Shown here: positions 43,756-46,557 of the stretch, one piece after another
How the letters are laid out: each line of letters starts with the position of its first letter
Numbering within the stretch: position 1 is the stretch's first letter
Origin: Bacteroidaceae bacterium
GTDB taxonomy: Bacteria; Bacteroidota; Bacteroidia; Bacteroidales; Bacteroidaceae
Assembly: GCA_024684455.1 (NCBI GenBank)
Contig: JAIKWU010000042.1
Coordinates: 1 to 46,557, forward strand
Direction of reading: 5' to 3'
DNA: 46,557 bases
Notes under the pieces: generated by a model
Told to the model about the DNA's origin: nothing
Database searches by the model: none
What the model saw: only the letters and a program-made list of their open reading frames with translations
Position numbers and translations under genes: made by a program

Positions 43756-45381
43756 TTACTTCAGATACGTGTAGCGATAGTCTGTTGGACTGACGAGTGT
43801 TTCCTTAATGACACGCGGGATGATCCAGCGGATGAGGTTGAACTCGCCACCGGCTTTGTCGTTCGTGCCGCTGGCACGGGCTCCACCGAAAGGCTGCATA
43901 CCGACGACGGCTCCCGTGGGTTTGTCGTTGATGTAGAAGTTGCCGGCTGCGTAGGCAAGTTTGTCGGCAATCTTCTCCACAGCCATGCGGTCGCGGCCGA
44001 AGACAGCACCAGTTAAGCCGTAAGGCGAAGTCTCGTCGCAGAGTGCAACGGTCTCTTCGACCTTGTCGTCATCGTACGGATAGACGGTGAGGATGGGGCC
44101 GAAGATTTCTTCTTCCATCGACTTGAAGCGGGGGTTGGAGGTCTCGATGACAGTGGGTTCGACGAACCATCCGACCGTCTTGTCGCACTTGCCGCCCATG
44201 ACGACCTTGGCGTCGGTTGCCTGTTCGGCGAAGTCGATGTACGACTTGCACTTGTCGAATGAAGCCTCGTCGATGACAGCATTGATAAAGTTGCCGGCAT
44301 CACGCACGTCACCCATCTTCACGTCGGCAGCCATCTTCTTGATGTCCTCAAGCACACCAGCCCAGAGGCTCTTCGGGATGTACATGCGGCTGGCAGCCGA
44401 GCACTTCTGTCCCTGGAACTCGTAGGCACCACAGAAAGCAGCCGTAGCCACAGCCTTCGGGTCGGCGCTGGGGTGAACGAAGATGAAGTCCTTGCCGCCC
44501 GTCTCGCCGACAAGACGCGGGTAGGAGATATAGTTGTCGAGTTGCGAGCAGGCCTGCTGCCAGAGGCTCTTGAACGTCTGTGTGGAACCAGTGAAGTGGA
44601 TGCCTGCAAAGTATTTCGACTGTGTGCAGACTTTACCAATCAGCGCACCGCTGCCTGGCAGGAAATTGACCACGCCGTCGGGCAGGCCGGCTTCCTTGTA
44701 CAGCTGCATGAGATAGTAGTTCGAGAGCAACGAGGTGGTCGAGGGTTTCCATACCGCTACGTTGCCCATGAGCACAGGTGTCATGCAGAGGTTGGAGGCA
44801 ATCGAGGTAAAGTTGAACGGTGTGACAGCCAGTACGAAGCCTTCCAATGGGCGGTACTCTGTGTGGTTGATATTGCCCACGCCATCCTTCGGCTGCATCT
44901 CGTAAATCTTCGATGCGTAATGCACGTTGTAGCGGAAGAAGTCAATGGTCTCGCAGGCCGAGTCAATCTCAGCCTGGTAGATGTTCTTGCTCTGTCCGAG
45001 CATACAGGCGGCATTCATGATGGGGCGGTACTTCGTGGCAAGCAGTTCGGCCATCTTCAGTACGATGCCTGCACGTACGGTCCAGTCGGTCTTCGACCAT
45101 TCCTGCCAAGCCTTCATGGCAGCCTCGACCGCCATCTGCACTTCCTTCTCGCTGACCTTGTGGTAGCGGGCCAGCACATGTCCGTGTTCGTGTGGGCAAT
45201 GCACTTCACCCATGTCACCCGTGCGGATTTCCTTGCCACCTATAATAATAGGTATCTCCACGACGGTGTTGTACTGGCGCTCCAGTTCTGATTCAAGGGC
45301 CACACGTTCAGGTGAACCAGCCAGATAAGCCTTCACCGGCTCGTTGGCCGGCACAGGAAACTTAATGATTGAATTTCTCAT
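43756..45381 (-). CDS. pruA: L-glutamate gamma-semialdehyde dehydrogenase
   Basis: A 541-residue aldehyde dehydrogenase that oxidises pyrroline-5-carboxylate/glutamate semialdehyde to glutamate. The proline-catabolism subtype is indicated by the long N-terminus, PLEGFVLAVTPFNFTSIASN, LVGETGGKDF with the general base E293 and FQGQKCSAASR with catalytic C327. It ends FNLIRWIIPRVIKETLVSP. The product of HypD is its substrate pool. It is a single-domain enzyme, with no PutA proline dehydrogenase part. It lies 18 bases downstream of the 45400 lipoprotein gene and shares its promoter. Confidence 0.94.
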   Translation of the reverse strand: MRNSIIKFPVPANEPVKAYLAGSPERVALESELERQYNTVVEIPIIIGGKEIRTGDMGEVHCPHEHGHVLARYHKVSEKEVQMAVEAAMKAWQEWSKTDWTVRAGIVLKMAELLATKYRPIMNAACMLGQSKNIYQAEIDSACETIDFFRYNVHYASKIYEMQPKDGVGNINHTEYRPLEGFVLAVTPFNFTSIASNLCMTPVLMGNVAVWKPSTTSLLSNYYLMQLYKEAGLPDGVVNFLPGSGALIGKVCTQSKYFAGIHFTGSTQTFKSLWQQACSQLDNYISYPRLVGETGGKDFIFVHPSADPKAVATAAFCGAYEFQGQKCSAASRMYIPKSLWAGVLEDIKKMAADVKMGDVRDAGNFINAVIDEASFDKCKSYIDFAEQATDAKVVMGGKCDKTVGWFVEPTVIETSNPRFKSMEEEIFGPILTVYPYDDDKVEETVALCDETSPYGLTGAVFGRDRMAVEKIADKLAYAAGNFYINDKPTGAVVGMQPFGGARASGTNDKAGGEFNLIRWIIPRVIKETLVSPTDYRYTYLK

Positions 45382-45399
45382 GATGTAAATAATAGTTAG

Positions 45400-46458
45400 T
45401 TATTGGATAGAAACGGTTCTTCTTTGCGGATAATCCACACGGCTACGCTCGTTCAGACGTTGTCCACGCAGCGTGCGGGCTGACATCATGCGACGCACAG
45501 CCTCGGGTGCCTCCACTTCGTAATAGGCAATGGCATATCCCGTCGTTTTGTCGTACAGTCCCCAGTCCTTGTAATCGACGAGTTTGGTCAGGTGGAATTC
45601 GCCGTCAGCATTGAACAGGGCTTCAAACGTATCTGCCGTCAGCAGAATCTGATAGATGTCCATGTTCATGGATTCGTCGTAGGGATAGGTCAACTCCAAC
45701 ACACCATCGACCATTTCCCACGTGAAGTACAGGCTCTCGTAGTGGATGGTGCAGGGCTTTTCGTAGTACTCAATCTCTTCACCTACGCCGCGCAGGCCTT
45801 TCTCGTCCTTCGGCTGGAAGCGGATGCAGGCGGTAGCCTTATACTCTGTATCGCCTTCCTTGCAGGAGAAGTTGAGGTCGCCGGTCCATTCGCCCGAAAT
45901 GGCTTGATTGCGGTAGAAGACGGCATACTTCGTCTCTTCGGAGTACTTTCCCCATTCATTATAGCCATTCAACGACCTGAGTTCGAGCACCGACGAGAAG
46001 CCTTCACCCTTGATAACACCCGTCAGCATGTCGCCCGACACTGACCAGTTGGCCACTGTACAGCACAAGTTAGCGTCGCACGGAACATCGATTACAATCT
46101 CGCTATCCCTCACGTACCAGGTGAAGAAGATGCTTTCAGCCACGACAGGACACCGCTCGTTGTCATAGAAGCAGAGGAGCTCACCAGTGCCAATCGTGTT
46201 GTTTTTCTCATTCACGTCGATTTTCACATAGACCTCATCGGCTAGAAATGTCGTGCTGAACACATGGCACTTCACCTGGAGGCTACCCTTCCACTGGCCT
46301 GCAAAGCCATTGACAGGCGTCTCATAATCACTATTGTACCCGTTGTTGTAGCCGCCATTATAGCGCTCGTAAACAAGCTCGTCGTCACCACAGGAAATCA
46401 GGCTCAGGGCCAAACACGCTGCCATGCAGCACAATAAATTCGTAAGACAAGTTTTCAT
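45400..46458 (-). CDS. Lipoprotein with two lipocalin-like repeats
   Basis: A 352-residue lipoprotein with lipobox LISC (Cys at about 23) followed by a Tyr/Asn/Gly-rich tether (YNGGYNNGYNSDYE). The rest is an internal duplication. GFAGQWKGSLQV at about 51 corresponds to ISGEWTGDLNF at about 189, SIFFTWYVRDSEIVIDVP to SLYFTWEMVDGVLELTYP, and LNGYNEWGKYSEETKYAVFY to VDYKDWGLYDKTTGYAIAYY. Each half is probably one beta barrel. No enzyme motif is seen. It is the first gene of the pruA transcript. Confidence 0.72.
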   Translation of the reverse strand: MKTCLTNLLCCMAACLALSLISCGDDELVYERYNGGYNNGYNSDYETPVNGFAGQWKGSLQVKCHVFSTTFLADEVYVKIDVNEKNNTIGTGELLCFYDNERCPVVAESIFFTWYVRDSEIVIDVPCDANLCCTVANWSVSGDMLTGVIKGEGFSSVLELRSLNGYNEWGKYSEETKYAVFYRNQAISGEWTGDLNFSCKEGDTEYKATACIRFQPKDEKGLRGVGEEIEYYEKPCTIHYESLYFTWEMVDGVLELTYPYDESMNMDIYQILLTADTFEALFNADGEFHLTKLVDYKDWGLYDKTTGYAIAYYEVEAPEAVRRMMSARTLRGQRLNERSRVDYPQRRTVSIQ

Positions 46459-46487
46459 AAAGTTATGGTTTTGGGTTAGATTATTGG

Positions 46488-46518
46488 CAAAGGTACGATT
46501 AAGTGAGCGAATAACAAA
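46488..46518 (-). promoter_or_regulatory. Promoter of the lipoprotein-pruA transcript
   Basis: On the minus strand TTTG (46515-46518), 19 bases, then TACCTTTG (46488-46495), a full Bacteroidetes promoter 30 bases before the lipoprotein ATG. Confidence 0.8.
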
Positions 46519-46557
46519 ATGAAAGTTGAAAAACTTTTATTTTTATTTCCGAACGAG

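Overview
This window is chromosomal DNA of a Bacteroidales bacterium, most likely a Prevotella relative. Several features point this way. Promoters have the Bacteroidetes -7 box TAnnTTTG, often with TTTG 19-20 bases upstream. The gene order rimP-nusA-infB-cvpA-sufBCDS is one I associate with this order. There are short secreted proteins with Prevotella-type tails, and little use of strong Shine-Dalgarno sites. No rRNA, tRNA, CRISPR array, transposase or phage gene was found.

Layout. (1) 362-10484, minus strand: one long operon running rimP, nusA, infB, cvpA, sufB, sufC, sufD, sufS. It couples translation and transcription factors to Fe-S cluster assembly, with several ATGA start/stop overlaps. 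(2) 10696-20003: a surface-glycan locus. The minus-strand operon rfbF, rfbH, rfbG, a 911-residue fusion of a sugar epimerase/reductase with a thiamine-diphosphate enzyme, gtrA and a GT2 glycosyltransferase faces a plus-strand GT-C-like membrane protein. The enzyme set matches the route to a CDP-linked branched 3,6-dideoxyhexose of the yersiniose type. GtrA, GT2 and GT-C resemble a three-part Gtr glycan-modification machine. (3) 20348-24439, minus: fumarase, frr, rsgA and a secreted TPR protein. (4) 24817-29307, plus: VTC-domain protein, DUF4956 membrane protein, outer-membrane barrel, small secreted protein and a beta-helix protein of the Cthe_2159 type. (5) 29376-31283, plus: AAA ATPase plus DUF4435/TOPRIM-like protein, the two-part design of PARIS anti-phage systems. 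(6) 31502-36623, plus: argS, an RNase H-like protein, an MsbA-type ABC exporter and a secreted FGE-sulfatase-domain protein. (7) 36703-37784: divergent HxlR regulator and cupin. (8) 37868-46458, minus: 4-hydroxyproline dehydratase HypD, a secreted protein, aminopeptidase P, a zinc-peptidase lipoprotein, a DUF559 endonuclease, PruA and a duplicated-domain lipoprotein. This end is rich in proline and hydroxyproline catabolism.

Two kinds of small repeat run through the window and are its least explained content. The first is a set of three intergenic arrays at 3668, 20194 and 31300. Each holds four imperfect palindromes at an exact 22-bp period. Two arrays are copies of one another; the third has a different sequence but the same architecture, and its two stem types keep their pairing despite sequence change. 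The second is a GC-rich palindromic repeat with core CCCTCCC-loop-GGGAGGG. It occurs both between genes and in frame inside sufS, the RNase H gene and a lipoprotein gene. Two inverted copies bracket the DUF559 endonuclease gene, suggesting that the nuclease and the repeat are functionally linked.
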